The notes below the pieces were generated by a model. It saw nothing but the letters and a program-made list of their open reading frames with translations. It had not been told where the DNA came from and ran no database searches. A stretch of 64,000 bases of DNA from Sarcocystis neurona. Its lineage: Eukaryota > Apicomplexa > Conoidasida > Eucoccidiorida > Sarcocystidae. Shown here in pieces: positions 38,583 through 51,300 of the stretch; positions within the stretch are counted from its first letter, which is position 1; the number at the start of each line of letters is the position of its first letter. The stretch spans positions 838,518 through 902,517 of the forward strand of contig KL647318.1 in assembly GCA_000727475.1 (NCBI GenBank), read 5' to 3'. The position numbers were made by a program, and so were the translations under genes.

Positions 38583-40897
38583 ACACGCTGCAGAGGGGCA
38601 GCCAGAGAACAATGCCACCTAGATTTATGTGTCTCCTGCAGGAGCAGAAGGAGTTTGCTGCAGGAGCAGAAGGAATCTGTTACATGCGCGCGCAGTCCGT
38701 TGCTGCGTCGCTGCCCCGTTCGACCACACAAACGTGCTGTCCGTTCAGTGTTTTCCTGTAGGACATGTATATACACATATACGGGTGTACATACAGAGGC
38801 ACTTGCTTGTACGCGCGTGCGTGCCTCACGTATATGACTTACAAGTGCCTTTACGGTGACGCGCCTAAAACTGACCACTGAACCCGCCCACGGCGCACTA
38901 GCTGCGCATAAAGCAGTAGCCTCTACGCACTCTGAATCACTTCTCTACTGCGAAATTGAAAACTACACTCTGTTTGCGCGCCTGCAAGCAGCTTTCCACT
39001 TCCTTCAGGAAAGTACAGAGGAAACTGATGCAGATTTCACCGTGACTGTTATTCTGTCCGGTACAACAGATGGCTCGAACGACGTCACACGCGTGCCTCA
39101 CCTCAGGGGGGCACGTGTGTGTCCATGTGTACGTATGCATGTCTGCTGACGTATGGACGCAGAAATGTGTGCACATACGCGTCTATCTTTGTGTGTATCT
39201 GTGTATTAGTGCGTACATTATTTACGCGAGGACGTGTGTTTGCAGCTGTGAAGTTGTGTGCGTGGGTGTATGCCTATTAATATGTGAACCACTAATTACA
39301 AAATCGTAGTGAAACTGTAAATGTGTGTGCGCGCGTATGTAAGTGTTGTCTCCGCATACCACAGTGTACATGTGAGAACGTGTACGCACGTATTCACGGG
39401 TTTGTCTGCTTCCTATTGTAACCATGTGTCTGCATTTTTGCATATATCTATATATGTATATGTGGGCATATAAACGTAGTATGTGTGTGTACGTGCCGGC
39501 ATTCACGTATGAATGTATGCACCGTTGTGGAGATCACTTGCCGTGGCCACTTTCATAAAACGAATCGTGTTCTCATCCAGAGACATATATACATAACAAA
39601 TATACATATACACATTATACACATTACCAACACACACACACACACACAATATATGTATACACATATGCGCGTAAGGCTGTGGAGAGGATCATAAGTGTAA
39701 CTTTGAGAAGAGAGTGTGTCCACATCTGCACACTACACGCTCATGTGTCTCTTCTCCGCCTTGAGATCGCTCGTACGATGTGTCTTTCTCATCTTCATGC
39801 GGCTGCTGTCCAAACGTCTTCAGTAGATGTATACACACGTGTACATGCACGTTCGCGCAGTCAGCTTTAACGTATCTCAGATTTATGTATATACCGGGTA
39901 TTCACTTCAGATGGGGGGAGGCTGCGTACATCTTGTTACAGTCACAACTACCATACAGAAAGGACCCTGCGTCTGCAAAGGAAGGATAGAGCACACCGTT
40001 GCACTTGCAACCCAAACTCGATGCCTGCAAACGGTGTTGCGGCACATCTGTGTACATCCACGGAGCTTCCAATGGAGAACAAAGTATGTATATTTTGGAG
40101 AGAAACATACCTTCTTGTGTGGAAACCAGCGTTCACGAAATGGAAAGAAGATTCGATCATGCACTACCCGTGCGCGTCTGTTCGCCGTACTGCAGCCACC
40201 GTCGAGAACCTCTACGTCTATACGTCTACCTATGTGTGTGTATACGTTGACTTCTCCATCCAAATGCGTGACTGCATATATACATATATGTATAATTGAT
40301 GCGTACACATATGCATAGTTTTTCTGTGAATGTCTGCTCAGTTATATCCATACGTATTTCCGTATGTGGAGAAAGAGTTCGTGCATGTGAGGGTGTTGTA
40401 TGTTTGTAGGGCGTGAAGCCGCGTGCGGCCTTCAAATAGCGCCCGCAGATGTATTTGGCATCTGCAAGTGCTAGAGATTTTCCGACGCAGGAGCAGCATT
40501 TTTGAAACGTTCAAGCAGCAACGGTTTCTGCTGCTGTACGAAAAGAGCCAAGGACCTATCTAGAAAGTGGAACACCCGAGAAGTGTCGTTCTCTACTCGC
40601 CACCTTCTCCCCATCAAAAGATTTTTCCCCAGCCACCCACGGTGGGTTTAGCCGTGTCTTCTCCTGCCAAGTAGGCTTTCCATTCACGCACACACAAACA
40701 CATATTATTGCATACATAAACACACAGTACATACAAATATACACACAGACCTCTTGTGTAGACAGCTTCTACGCGGGTATGTACGTGCAGGCGGAGTATA
40801 TACGCGTGCAAGCATTTGTGTCTTCACCGCAGATGTATGTATATGCAAACTTCTATCAACTCTGCACCCGCGCCCGCACACGGGCCTTCACATGCAG

Positions 40898-40940
<43 letters not shown>

Positions 40941-41313
40941 NNNNNNNNNNNNNNNNNNNNNNNNNNNNNNNNNNNNNNNNNNNNNNNNNNNNNNNNNNNN
41001 NNNNNNNNNNNNNNNNNNNNNNNNNNNNNNNNNNNNNNNNNNNNNNNNNNNNNNNNNNNNNNNNNNNNNNNNNNNNNNNNNNNNNNNNNNNNNNNNNNNN
41101 NNNNNNNNNNNNNNNNNNNNNNNNNNNNNNNNNNNNNNNNNNNNNNNNNNNNNNNNNNNNNNNNNNNNNNNNNNNNNNNNNNNNNNNNNNNNNNNNNNNN
41201 NNNNNNNNNNNNNNNNNNNNNNNNNNNNNNNNNNNNNNNNNNNNNNNNNNNNNNNNNNNNNNNNNNNNNNNNNNNNNNNNNNNNNNNNNNNNNNNNNNNN
41301 NNNNNNNNNNNNN
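40941..41313. other. Assembly gap (373 N) inside a TA microsatellite
   Basis: There are 373 consecutive N bases. The left flank ends in a (TA)n tract followed by TGCGCGTA. The right flank begins with (AT)n and then also reads TATGCGCGTA, so the two contig ends look alike. Confidence 0.99.
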
Positions 41314-41356
<43 letters not shown>

Positions 41357-41967
41357 TCTGTATAAGTGTACGTAAGGTTATGCTTATATACGCCTCCACT
41401 GCGTGCGCCTGACCCGCAGGTTTTCAGTAAATTTGATGTAAGTCAACAACAAACATTTCCACTACCACTACGCAGACATTAGCAAAATATCCACGCGAAG
41501 ACTAAGGTGCTCTGCGCTCCCTGCTGTGCCGCACCGGCTGTGCGTTGCAGAACCACGTGGATTTTTATCATGTGTGAGTTGTACACATAGACATATTTTT
41601 AAAATATGCACACTTCACTCGTATACATATACGTAAAGACACATGTATATGTTTGTATGATTCAAACGTACAGACGCATGTGTATATTTGTATGATTTGG
41701 ACAGATACATTCATTTATGTATATCCATTCTTCCATTTGACGACGCACACATACAGCCACATGTACATATTTGTGTGAGCTGGACACACATACATTTTTT
41801 GTGTAAATCCGTACTTTCATTCACATCCCACATGTGACGACAGTGGTACATGTGCGTACGGATACTGCGTAAGAGACTACTGCGGCACGGAGTTGGTTAA
41901 CACATTTAGAAGTTTCCTTCTTCAAAGCAAGGACTCACGGTGTCCGCAAAAGATGTGACGTCCGCCG
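41357..41967. other. Sequence right of the gap, no gene seen
   Basis: AT-rich, with a loose repeat of ACACATGTATAT-TTTGTATGATT-type phrases at about 41635-41790. No open frame of note. It ends at a perfect 13-bp-arm hairpin. Confidence 0.5.
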
Positions 41968-41978
41968 TCACATCTTTT
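41948..41978. repeat. Perfect 13-bp inverted repeat at the end of an open frame
   Basis: Arms AAAAGATGTGACG and CGTCACATCTTTT flank a 5-base spacer TCCGC. On the minus strand the TGA stop of the frame-B ORF lies inside the first arm. Confidence 0.97.
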
Positions 41979-42521
41979 TCTCTGGTAACTGAGTTTGCTG
42001 CCGCAGCACGACTGGCAGCGACAGCTTTTCATTAGTACGGTATCCAGGGGCTACGCAGTCTTTTGTGTGATGGAAGCTTCTGACGATATCCTCTTCGCCG
42101 GTGGGGTTCCAAGCTGCGTGCGGCCCGGGAAAAAGATCACTTTTTAGGTGTACGTGCGATCGACATATGTGTGGCCGGATCAACCGAAAAAGTCGCATGT
42201 GTTGCGAGAGGTGTATGTCCAGCATTTGTTCTTTGAATGGATCTACATGAGCAGTGACGCTTTACCGAGACAGCCACCGTAGACCGTCAACACTACCACA
42301 GTGTACGGATGGAAAGGGTCCGTTTTGACGGTCAAGGCATCGGGGCGAAGCCTGGTGTACCCCCAGTAGATTTCTGTGAAGGCCGGTAGATGTTCACAAC
42401 GGAAATAATCCACAAAGTCATCTGCTGTATCTGCGTCAAGTGACGTGGAGGCGAGAAGTGGATAATACAGCACCCCCTCAGGGCCGACACGCGCGCAGCC
42501 GTGTGTGTATCTACAGTAACT
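41968..42521 (-). pseudogene. Two overlapping exon-like frames suggesting a one-base slip
   Basis: Frame A is open from 42521 to 42243 and includes DDFVDYFRCEHLPAFTEI and GYTRLRPDAL. Frame B is open from 42261 to 41968 and includes DPFKEQMLDIHLSQHMRLF, ending LPEKKM and TGA. They overlap at GGTAAAGC. One missing A there would join them into about 190 codons; alternatively the GTAAAG is a real donor. The EHLP-containing stretch faintly recalls dimeric alpha/beta-barrel (EthD-like) proteins, but that is a guess. No start codon or upstream exon was identified. Confidence 0.25.
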
Positions 42522-42578
42522 CTATTTAGCTGCACTGGTATATACGGTGTACCTACACAGTAGGGGCATAAAGTTCAG

Positions 42579-42953
42579 GTGTATGTACACTCAGCACAAA
42601 GATATCCACGTGGATGTACACTGAGGACACGTAGATCATCCAAGTGTATGTGCACTAGACACAGATGCATCCAGGTGTATGTACACTAGGCACAGATGCA
42701 TCCAGGTGTATGTGCACTAGACACAGATGCATCCAGGTGTATGTACACTAGGCACAGATGCATCCAGGTGTATGTGCACTAGACACAGATGCATCCAGGT
42801 GTATGTACACTAGGCACAGATGCATCCAGGTGTATGTGCACTAGACACAGATGCATCAGGGTGTATGCATACTGGACACAGATGCATTTAAGTGTATGTA
42901 CTCTACATACAGGTGCATCCAGGTGTACGTACACTCGATGCAGATGAGTCCTA
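42579..42953. repeat. 31-bp minisatellite with alternating subtypes
   Basis: About 12 copies of a 31-bp unit based on GTGTATGTGCACTAGACACA + GATGCATCCAG. Seven central copies (42644-42860) are nearly identical and alternate GTGCACTAGACA with GTACACTAGGCA, so the effective period there is 62 bp. The outer copies are diverged. Confidence 0.95.
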
Positions 42954-44803
42954 GTGTCTTTTTCTCTAGGAACATAACGAACAATGCAGATGTGTACACG
43001 CATCCAATAGATGGGCCCTCGGCTGTCCTAGACAGGCGATCGATGATCATTCACAAATGTGGAAGGTCATGCACACACGCCACAAGACCACGTGCGCCCC
43101 TAGTCACAAATTCAGGTGTCCGTACACCGGAAGAAAATGCGCTGGCGTGTCCAAACAGAGCATTTCCCACATTCCAGCGTTATCGACAGTCCATCGACAA
43201 CCAGCCGGCCGCACAGCATGGAGGGGCGTCTGGGTTCACGTTTATCTACACATACCCAGACAACTCCCGACGACGTCCGTACAAAATTATAAACTTTACT
43301 ACACACTGGGGTGTCTAAGTAGGCACTGCAAATATATACAAATTCAGGTGTACAGACACACCCGACCACACAGGGGTATACGCAAAGGGGAAAAAATGCC
43401 AACATCCCATTACTGCCAAAAATATAAGGAGAATCAGCTGCCTCCGCCCCTATACACGGTGCAGCTGCTGCACACAAAATGGCCAGGCACTGCCGTGCTC
43501 GCTACTGCGCGCTACTACTACACATAGTCCTGCTTCTACGAATCGTTTCTCCACTCTTCTTTATCCCACTACAGATACGCACCTGTTTGTGTGTGTGTGT
43601 GTAAACCACACACACACACACACACTCTTCTTGTTTTTGTGTACACGTATTTGTGGATGTCTGTATGTTTATACGTACATGAAATTCGATACACACGGGT
43701 ATATATACATGTGTCTCTCTTTGTGTATCGCTCCTTTTCCTCCTGCACATGTTGTCGACGACAGAGAGAAGGAAAACGCCACAGCTGCTGTGGCTGCTGC
43801 AGGACACCCCAGAAGTTCCTTTCTTGCACACACTGCTGCTGCCGTAGTGCACGGCGACAATCAAATCGAAGCTTCCTCCATTGGCCCGGCGTCCTCTCTC
43901 CTCCACGCACAACCCCATCAGTTCCTGCTCCTGCTGCTCCTGTGGCCTCTGCACCTGTTGCTGCTGCTCTTACTGCTGCTGCGCACGTGGTGCCACTGCT
44001 GCAGCCGCGAGAGAACCTTGGCTCACTTGCTGCCGTTGGTGCTGTGCTGCTGTTGCGCTGCTGTTGTTGCTGTTGCGCCACGCGTCACAGCTCCCCCCCA
44101 AATTGCTGCTGTTGCTGCGGGAGGATCGGCTGCTGCTGCTGCTGCTGCAGAGAGAGAGTGGCCACTGCAACCACAGCAAGTTCAACGCGACAGACTGAAC
44201 TGCTATGTAATTTATATCCCTGGAGTGCAGCAGCAGCAGCGACATTGCGCTAACACACTACCACTCCATGTGTGCCTTTGCACGAATTTACCCCACCATT
44301 TCTCTCGCATTGAGCAAATTATCTTCGCATGCAAAAAAGACGCAGCCGGACTCCTCCCCCCCTATCCTCTCGTTGCCAGCCCTGCTGCTCCCCGTGGTGC
44401 TCCTGTTGCTCCCCGTGGTGCTCCGGTTGCTCCCCGTGCTGCTCGTGCTGCCGGTGCTGTTGTTCCTGCTGCTGCTGCCGGGGCTGCTCAACAACAAAGC
44501 ACCAAATGTTTCACGTGCCGTGATGCAGCAGCAGCTGCTGCTGCAGCCTTTTTCCGGCGCTGCAGAGGAGGCTCTTGCTTTCCCCTGCTGCTGCTGTTGC
44601 GGCTGCAGCCTCTCCCCGCCAGCGCACTGCTGCCGCTCCTTTTCAACTTGCTGCAGCCGCTGCTCGTACAGCAGCCTCTCCGGCTCCTCCCCCTGCTGCC
44701 GCTGGCGCTGGGTTGCTGCTGCGGCTGCTCCTGCTGCTGCTGTGATAGTCCTGGCGCAATCCTCGCTCCCCACACAAGCGAATACGAGGAACAGGTGTCT
44801 CCC
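42954..44803. other. Flank 3' of the acidic-protein gene
   Basis: From about 43750 upward the sequence is CTG-rich on plus and could include 3' UTR or a further exon. The minus strand at 44773-44288 contains EPERLLYEQRLQQVEKERQQ, then a 21-bp repeat giving STTGSNR units. Frames at 42954-43530 are open on both strands and not interpretable. Confidence 0.4.
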
Positions 44804-47800
44804 CTACGCCGCCGCGGCTTCTGCTGGCGCTGCTGCTGCTGCTGCCGGTTCCCCCGCTGCTGCACCTCGCTGCCGCAGGTGCTCCGCTCGCGCCACTTCT
44901 GCTGCTGTCGCAGCAGCCAAGTGGGAAGAAGTCATCGAAGTGGCCCGCAGCAAAAGCAGCTGCTTCACCTGCTCTTCTTCGTCTTCTTCCTCTCTGCTTG
45001 CGTTTTCTTCTTCTTCTTCCTCGTCCTCCTCTGTCTCTGCCGTTGCAGCAGAAATAATGTCACCTGCGGTCGCCGATTCTCCGCCGGCAGCGGCTTCCTC
45101 TTCCTCCTCAGCTCCGCTGTCTGCTGCTGCTCCTGCTGCCGCACTTCCCGCAGCTCTTTTTCTCTCGTGTTCTCTCGTCCCTTGTTCTCCCCTGCGGCAG
45201 CTGCTGCTTTTCTTCGCCTTTGCTGTCGCCGCTGCTGTCCCCTCCTCCTCCGCGCTTTCTTCTCCTTCGTCTTCTTCTTCTGCAGCAGCAGCCCCATCAT
45301 CTACGCTGTTGCTGCAGCAGGAGGTGCTGTGTCTGCTGAGCGCTTCTTCTTCTAGCCCTTCCCTCTGCTGTTGCTGCTGCTCCCGCTCCCGCTGTTCTTC
45401 CTCTTCGGCATTCACTTCGTCTTCTTCATTTGCTTCCTCCTCTACCTCTTCTTCCGAGGATGACAGCTGCTGCTTCTTCTGTTCCTCCTCCTCCTCTTCC
45501 CCGGCCTCCTCCTCTTCATCACTTCCTTCTTCTTCAGTATTCTGCTTCTTTGGGTTATTTTCTTCTCCTTCCTGCTGCTCCACATGTGCAGCAACTTCTT
45601 CCTCTTCTTCGATGTCTTCTTCCCTGCCAGCGAAATGCGCCTCCTCCGCCTCCTCCTCCTCCGCTTCGTCCTCTTGCAGGTGCTCTTCTTCCTCTTCTTC
45701 CTCCCACGCGGTATCTTGCTGCTGCTGCTGCTGTGTCTGCCTCTGCCCTTGCCTGCTCTCCGCCTGCTGCAGGTGCTGCGCAGCACCACCGCAGTCCCCG
45801 GCACCTTCTTCGGCAGCAGCAAGCGGCATCTCTGCCATTGTCACTTCCTCTGCGTACTCTTCTTCTTCTTTCGGGACGGCAGTAGCCGATGACTGCAGCA
45901 GCTGCTGGCCGCTGCTGCTGTCTCGTCTGCGGCGCTTCCTGGGTCGCAGCAGTCCTTCCTCTTCCTCCTCCTCCTCTTCTGCGTTGTCTCTACATGCCGT
46001 TTCTGCCGCTGTTGCTGCTTCATGAGCAACGCTCTTCTTCTCCTCCTCCTCGTCTTCCTGCTCGACTTCCCGCTGCTGCTGCTGCTGTTCCTGCATCACC
46101 GCCTCGCTGCCGCATCCTCTGCTGACTTCCCCGTCCGCTCCGCGGCCTCCACTGCTTCTTTCAGCTCCTGCGCCCTCTGCTGCTTCGGTTTCTTCTTCTA
46201 TTTCTTCTTTCGCGCTGGTCTCTTCTCGTCCTCCTGCGGGTGCTGCTGCGGCGTGTGCGTCGCTCCCTGCCTGGTGGGCTGCTGCAGCTCCTTCTGCAGC
46301 AGGTCGCTTCCTGCCGCACATGCCGCTGCTCTTCTTCTCTCGTCTGCTCTTCAACTTGCAGAGGAAAGACGCAGTGTACTGCCGCCAGAAAGGCAGGAAT
46401 GTGTGGGAGTCATCCGGCTCGTTGTTATGCGTCCCTGCAGTTGCTGCTGTCTCGTCTCTCCCCCCCCCCGCGGCGGCTTTCTGCAGAGCCGCGCTGCTTC
46501 GGCTGCTTCCAACGCTCCCACGAGAGTTGTCCTCCGCGTCCCCCTTTTTGCTGCTGCTGCTGCTTTCTCCCCCGCTGCTACCACTACTGTTGCTGCTGCT
46601 AGTCCTGCTGCTCCGCTCTTCTGCTGCCGGTTCCCCGCTCTCGGAAGCGGCTTCACTGCTGTCGTCGCTGTTGCTGCTGCACGGACTGCTGCTTATACTG
46701 CTGCTGGCGCTCCTCGCCTCCTCCACAGATATACGACCGAACAGCGACAAAGGATTTACCTGCTGCCATCCGTCGTCCGGCTCTGTTGCTTCCTCGTCGT
46801 CCCTTCGCTCCTGCTGCTCCTGCTGTTGCTGCTGCTGCGGCTGTTGCTGCTGCTGCTGCAAACGGCGGCGTGCTCCACGGGACGCACGCGCCAGCAGGTT
46901 CGTCAGCAGCTTTCGATAAAAAGATCCACCCTTCGTATCTGCTGCTCCATCCTCTGCCGCTGCTGCTGCTGCTCTTGGTTCTTCTGCCCCAGCGGATTCT
47001 TTTCCCTCCGCTGCGGGGGTTGCTGCTGCTGCTTCTGCAGTCGGCCGGACAGGCAGGGACACATCAAGCAACAGTAAATCGCAAGAGGCGTGTACAAGCG
47101 CAACAGCAACGGCCAAATCAAGCCAGCAGCAGCAGCAGGGACAGCACGGCCTCCCCATGTGCTCTTCATAAACCCACAGCAGAAGCAGCAACGGCAGCAG
47201 GAAACGCCACGACAACACGACATGCAACACAACACCACCCGCAACAGCAGCAGCAGCAATAGCAGCAGCTCTCGCAGTGGCAACCGCAGTAATAACAGCG
47301 GCAGCAGCAGGCCTCGTAGCAGCAACAATAGCAACAGCAGCATCAGCAGGGCTGGCAGCGACAGCCACACTAGTACCAGCAGCAGCAGCCCCGGCAGCAG
47401 CAGTGGCGGTGGCAGCAGCAGTAGCAGCGCCACCAGCAGCAGCGATAGCGGCGGCAGCAGCAGCGGCAGCATCAGCAGTAGACTGGCAGCAGCAGTAGGA
47501 GTGGCCGAGTTCCTGCCTGAGTTCGGCTGCTGAGATACGAAGGTGCAACAGCAGAGGGGGCACCAGCTGCAGCAGCAGCATTTGGTGAAGTGGTGGTAGT
47601 AGCAGCAGCAGCAGCAAAGAGGACAGAGAGACAAGGAGAAGGAAAGACGGGAGAGTCGTGTGACGGGGAGCAGCAGCAGAGGAGGGAGAGTCTACGGGGA
47701 GCAGCAGTAGCGTAGGGAGTGCGCAGCAGCGAGAGAGAGAAAGGTGCATGGTCCTTCTTTCAAAGGTGGGTGAAGAGCAGCAGCCAATCACATGCAAGTC

Positions 47801-48363
47801 GATCACAACAGCAATAACAGCTCACGTGCTGCTGCAGCGCCTCGTTGCTGTGGCTGCTGCTCTTCCACGGCGCTGCGCACAGTAACTTCTTCTTGAACGG
47901 GACTCGTTGGTGCAGCATCTCCGTCCTCAGCTGCTGAAGCGCGCGCATATTCTTCGTCTTTTTCTGCCTGTTGCTGCTCTTGGTGTTGCTGCTGCAGTTC
48001 TGAGGTCGACTTATACGTGTCTGCCGCTGTTGCTGCGTCCCGCGCTGTTTGAGTCTGTCGCGTCGTCGCTGCTTCTTCTTCTACTTCGCCTGCGTCTCCT
48101 GCTGCTGCTGCTGCTGCTTCCTCGCCCGCTGCACCGTGCACTTCCCCCTCCTCCTGCTGCTCCTGCTGCTCTTCTTCGGCCCCTGCGTCTTCCTCTGTTG
48201 TCTCTGTCCCTTTCGCTTCTTCTTCTGCTTCTTCTTCCTCCTCTTCAGCGCGTCGGCTGCTGCGGCTGCTGCTGTTCCACCGGCCGAGGAGTCCGACCGC
48301 GTCAGCAGCAGCAGCACCTATCGCCCCTCCCAATGCAAGGACTGCGAGGGCAGCTACCTCCAT
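44804..48363 (-). CDS. Acidic Glu/Gln/Ala/Ser-rich low-complexity protein, two exons
   Basis: I do not recognise a family. Exon 1 is 48363-47826. Its ATG has G at -3 and at +4, and residues 1-30 (MEVAALAVLALGGAIG...) form a hydrophobic segment resembling a signal peptide or anchor. Glu/Ala/Gln-rich sequence follows. The preferred exon 2 is 47034-44804, after a 791-bp GT-AG intron (GTGAGC donor, CCGACTGCAG acceptor), giving 2769 nt or 922 residues ending in TAG. Exon 2 has one region of ordinary complexity (GGSFYRKLLTNLLARASRGA and, later, FLPFWRQYTASFLCKLKSRR), a basic patch RPRKRRRR, then hundreds of Glu/Gln/Ser residues. An alternative acceptor at 47529 is also in phase and would add 165 residues including hydrophobic stretches. 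The plus strand is also open here (585 and 588 codons), but it encodes only Leu/Cys/Ser/Ala runs. Frame, splice phase and composition typical of coccidian homopolymer proteins favour minus. Confidence 0.65.
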
Positions 48364-51300
48364 TGCTGCTCGTGCTGTTTCTTCTTCTTTCCCCGAAGAG
48401 AATGACCGCGTCTGCTGCAGCCGCACAGAGGCTGCTGCTCTCGGCTTACGCTGTCTACTTCGTGCCGTCCCTGCTCCTCTGCAGTTGCTGCTCTCCTCCT
48501 TTGCCCCTCTTCTCTCCGTCTTCCTCCACAGCAGTGCGAGTGCTGTGCTGCTGCTGGTGCTCCTTACCTGCAGACAACCAACACACCCGCCGCGCCGGCG
48601 TTTCCCCGTCCGCCGAAAAAATTGTCGCGAAGATGCGCTCCTGTTGCGAAGATGCGCTGCTGTTGCCGCCGGTGGTGCCACTGCAGTTCGAAGCGAGAAC
48701 GCAACAACGGTGAGCGGTTGTAGAAGTTTCTCCCGGTGTTCCTCAATTTCTGCGGGCGCTGCCGCTGCTTTCGCGTGCAGCTACTACTCCTCCTGCTTCT
48801 CCTTCCTCTATTTGTCTGTGTGCGCCGTGTACTTCTCACGTTGCGCCACCCCTCCTCCCAAGGGGGGAAAAAGAAGAGAATGGGCAAAAACGAGGATCAG
48901 AGCGCCACGAGTTCCGCGGCCTCCCTCATGCAACAGCGTTTCTTTCTCTTCCACCGTCAGAAGAACACCGTCATCAGCCGCATACACGCGGACGCTTCTA
49001 ATAAAAGTATATATGTACAAACAACACAGACACACACATATCCACCGATATTCAGTGTGTTTTCCGTATTTGTGGACGTAGAAGAAGAGCTAAAAGGTGG
49101 TTGCACTGCAGGCAGCGCGCGCCCGCCGTTTCTGAATACCTCTAAAACGGCAGCTGCTCCCCCCCTGCGGGGCATCGAACTCTATGTATGTGTGTGTGTC
49201 TGCGAAGAAAGAGAAAGTGCGAAGAAGCAACAGTAGCAGCAACGCAGCAGCTGCGTAGCTGCAGCTAACACACACTCTCGATGTGTTATGCATATGGCAG
49301 CAGCCGCTTGACCCTGCGGCACTTTTTTCCCCTCGGTGTGGCCGCTGCTCTCGGTGTCCGAACAATAGCTCGTCTGAGAGTGTCGCTATAAAGCTGGGAG
49401 TGACTTCTATCGCTGCGTCAACGTATGTTGCCGAAGCAGCTAAAGCGAAAAACAGAGAGTGCTGCAGTTTTTCGAGTTGCTAGCGCCGCTGCGGCAGGAG
49501 AGCCGAGGGTGAGGCCCACGCCACGCGCGGCTAGGAAAAACTGCGCGGCACGGCGGACGCGCGGCACGGGCGTTGCTGACACAGAAGCAGCGGTGAAAGT
49601 AGTTTTGGCAGCCCGCCACACCGAAGAAAAAGAGAATGGAAGAAGCGGGAGGTCGCTGCTGAAATTTCTACAGCAACGGAAATTCGTTTTGCCAAGAGGG
49701 GCCCCGCCGGCGCTTTGCGTCGTCATTCAAAGGAGCTGCAGGCCGGCCTGTCGCTGCACGTGCGCACGGGGTGAGTTGTGTGTGTGGTAGAATTTCTCTT
49801 TCGTGTGAAGCCAGCGAGAGCTGCAGCAGAAAAACGCGTGCAGCAACAAAGGAAAAAGTTTACAGAAGACGCCGCCTCTTCAATTCTGGGCGGTGATGGG
49901 ACCGTGACAAAGTTGCGGTGCTGCTGTTGCCGGCGCCGGTGAGGAGTGTGGGTGCAGCAGCCGCTCGCAGAGAAAACGAGGAGACACAGGAGCGGCGTAT
50001 GCGTGACTCACGGAGAGCCCGGAGAAGGAGGAGCGGAAGGAAAAGGAAAAACTCTTTGTTTTTAGTCGAAAAGGAGCGAAGAAACTCGCCCGCCGCGGCC
50101 ACGTGTCTGCACCTGCTGATGTTGCTGTTTCTCCTTTAAAGACTGCTGCGCTGCTGCCTCCGCTGCTAACGCGAGTGTGACAAAGAAGGTGCGCTCTTCT
50201 CTTCTCTTCTCCCCTTCGCGCCCACACAGAGCACCAGCTGCTTCCTGTGTGAACCCTGCGCTGCTTCTGCAGAGGAGGTGGCTGCAGCAGCAGTCAACGC
50301 AGCGCAGCTGGGCCGCGGGGACCCACACAAGCAGCAGCAGCAGCTACCCCGCCACACGGCGCAGCAGCAGCGGCGCGATCGACACGGGAGCAGCAGCAGG
50401 TTGTCGATAAGTGGACGCAGCAGCTGCAACCGCGAGGGGACGGAGCAGGAAGCGCAACACAGGGGCAGCCGGAGAAGCAGCAGGAGAAGAAGCACGCACG
50501 ACAACAGCACGGGTGTGTGTACATCGAATGCCACTACTAAGACAAGCAGCACAGAGGACTGAGCAGGAGGAGGAGGAGGAAAAGCAGCAGCGGCAGGGGC
50601 AGCCCTAGCTGGAGCAGCTGCTGTGGAGAGAGAGCTGCCACCGCAGCAGCAGCCCAAGTAGAAAAAAAAGCGACAGGAAGAAGTCGTCGCGGCCGCAGCA
50701 GCGCCAGGGTAGCACAGCGCGAATCCTGACACGCGTACGGCAAAGCCTCTTCTCTTTCAAACGCTGAAAAGAAAGGAGGATGACGGTGGTGGAACAGCAG
50801 GAGGAGCAGCAGCCGCGAAGACAACAGCAGGCACAGCCCCAACACTGCAAAAGCAGCAGCAGACACGTACAGAAAAAGTAGGAAAACGCACCGGCCGCTG
50901 CTGCGCACGTACACAGACAGCAGCGCGGCATCCGCCGTCAGTTTCTCTACAGGGAAATGGCAGCGGCAGGCAAACAGCGACAGAAGCGACTCCGCAGCGC
51001 CGGTGATAACGGCAGACAAACGACATCGGCAGCAGCAACAGTAGAAGGCGAAAAAGCGACAGCAGCAGCCCACGAGAGACGAAGAAGCAGCGGCAGGTAG
51101 CAGCGCGTAGCGCACGCACGCGCAACAACGACAGGGGAAGACAACAGCACCAGTAGCACGAGAGAGTATACCAGATGTAGTCATCTCAGACTCTCTGCAA
51201 GGTCACCTGTTCGGAGAATACGAACACCGGTGACTGCTACAGGCGCCTCCAGAAAAGAGTCGTAACACTGCTGCGACGCGTAGAGGACCGGTAGAAAAAC

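Larger units (their letters stand above)
35681..40892. other. Repeat-poor stretch downstream of PSMA3
   Basis: Contents: the presumed PSMA3 3' flank, (GT)n at about 37759-37788, a 21-bp tandem repeat, a 60-bp tandem duplication and scattered TATG/ACGT-type microsatellites. A plus-strand frame at about 36106-36312, ending KYEIHELVRSFET, follows a TCTACAGCACAG acceptor-like site and might be an exon, but a second frame over the same bases is also open. No gene called. Confidence 0.5.

Noticed and set aside
43589..46025. Plus-strand 588- and 585-codon ORFs as genes
   Set aside because: Leu/Cys/Ser/Ala runs are the complement of the minus-strand Glu/Gln/Ala coding sequence.
49870..49925. GGDGT string resembling an NAD-kinase motif on plus
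   Set aside because: Only five residues match and the flanking sequence does not resemble the family.
50537..51184. 215-codon minus ORF rich in Leu and Cys
   Set aside because: Antisense shadow of a CAG-rich plus strand; no motif or splice support.
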